Shown here: in pieces, positions 52,124-52,575 of the stretch
How positions within the stretch are numbered: position 1 is the first letter of the stretch
Layout of the letters: every line of letters begins with the position of its first letter
Assembly: GCA_020855015.1 (NCBI GenBank)
Contig: JAHKLP010000077.1
Span: forward strand, 1 to 52,575
Length of the DNA stretch: 52,575 nucleotides
Origin: Methanobacterium sp.
GTDB lineage: Archaea; Methanobacteriota; Methanobacteria; Methanobacteriales; Methanobacteriaceae
Reading direction: 5' to 3'
The notes under the pieces: model-generated
Database searches by the model: none
What the model saw: the letters and a program-made list of their open reading frames with translations, nothing else
Told to the model about the DNA's origin: nothing
Program-made: the position numbers and the translations under genes

Positions 52124-52575
52124 ATGACTGTTAAACCACGTGTTCCTGAAGGTGGAGCTATAGAAGATACCAATCAAATGTCCATGGAAGATTACAGCGA
52201 AATTATGAAAAAACGCCTGGGAGGAGAATACATTAAATTTGCTGAAAATGTGATTAACAAAGTAAATCCTTTTAAAAATTCAAAAATACTTGAAATTGGT
52301 CCTGGGCCTGGTTGGGCCGGCATTAATGTTTTGAAAATGAGAAAAGATTTATATTTAGACGGTTTAGAAGCATCCACAGATATGGTGAGGGTTGCCACAC
52401 AAAATGCCGCTGTTGAAAACTTATCAGACCGGATAAAATATTTTCATGGTATTGGTGAAGACATGAAAACTCTTCCTGATGATGACTATGATCTGGTGAT
52501 ATCTCGAGATTCAATGCATCACTGGGACTACCCAGAACAGGTATTCCTGGAAATATCCCGAGTATTGAAGAAAAA
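52124..52575 (+). CDS. Class I SAM-dependent methyltransferase, truncated by the window end
   Basis: The gene begins MTVKPRVPEGGAIEDTNQMS, after AAGGAGTG at 52109-52116, and is open to the window edge (about 150 codons). SAM motif 1 is ILEIGPGPGWAGINV, motif 2 LDGLEASTDMVRVA, and DDDYDLVISRDSMHHWDYPE is motif 4. It is 91 bases after the PadR gene on the same strand. The missing C-terminal part prevents a closer call. Confidence 0.85.
   Translation, partial: MTVKPRVPEGGAIEDTNQMSMEDYSEIMKKRLGGEYIKFAENVINKVNPFKNSKILEIGPGPGWAGINVLKMRKDLYLDGLEASTDMVRVATQNAAVENLSDRIKYFHGIGEDMKTLPDDDYDLVISRDSMHHWDYPEQVFLEISRVLKK

Overview
The window is about 52.6 kb of low-GC DNA from a hydrogenotrophic methanogenic archaeon. 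It is almost certainly a member of the Methanobacteriales and most like a mesophilic Methanobacterium. The support is an energy-converting hydrogenase B (ehb) operon, a methyl-coenzyme M reductase II operon in the mrtBDGA order without mcrC, a formylmethanofuran formyltransferase gene, archaeal TATA/BRE promoters, GGAGG/GGTGA ribosome binding sites, and a tRNA-Trp gene with an archaeal bulge-helix-bulge intron.

Layout. 1-280: 3' end of a plus-strand FAD (GMC-like) oxidoreductase. 392-9788: ehbA to ehbP, read leftwards, a tightly packed membrane hydrogenase operon (Mrp-like subunits, a 14-motif polyferredoxin, the [NiFe] subunits). 10167-12522: minus-strand DUF457 membrane protein, succinylglutamate desuccinylase-like protein and a membrane-anchored SagB-type nitroreductase. 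12697-16235: a tandem pair of histidine-rich small membrane proteins that look like b-type cytochromes, argG, a BofA-like protein and a TetR regulator. 16728-21019: mrtBDGA, ending in a clear hairpin/T-run terminator. 21149-31739: nnr, a K+ channel with a novel triple-repeat C-terminus, a flavoprotein-ftr pair, a UPF0104 membrane protein, a phosphodiesterase, a slipin, TrkH and a second DUF457 protein. 31817-32754: an MBL-fold hydrolase plus tRNA-Cys and tRNA-Trp.

From about 32.8 kb rightwards the window is accessory in character. It has many single-gene minus-strand units: five methyltransferases, three GNAT acetyltransferases, PEBP, transglutaminase-like, PEP-mutase-like and quinone-reductase-like proteins, and a RibD-like reductase broken by an in-frame TAA. 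A duplicated MacB-type ABC export operon, a PadR-DUF1700-HTH operon, and at the right end a terpenoid-cyclase-fold protein, a leaderless PadR regulator and a truncated methyltransferase follow. Intergenic gaps are larger here and contain gene remnants.

How the genes work together. Ehb uses the ion gradient to drive reduction of low-potential ferredoxin with H2, which feeds biosynthetic CO2 fixation. Ftr and Mrt are the second and last steps of CO2 reduction to methane. The strongest regulatory observation is that the TetR gene upstream of mrtBDGA and the mrt promoter share two related sequence elements: a 12-base AACTAAC(C/T)GTTA match and a GGTTA-N5-TAACC inverted repeat. In mrt these sit where transcription should start. 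This suggests, but does not prove, that this TetR protein controls itself and methyl-coenzyme M reductase II. The other items most worth a look are the triple-repeat K+ channel, the paired heme-like membrane proteins, and the tRNA-Trp intron with a built-in C34 methylation guide.
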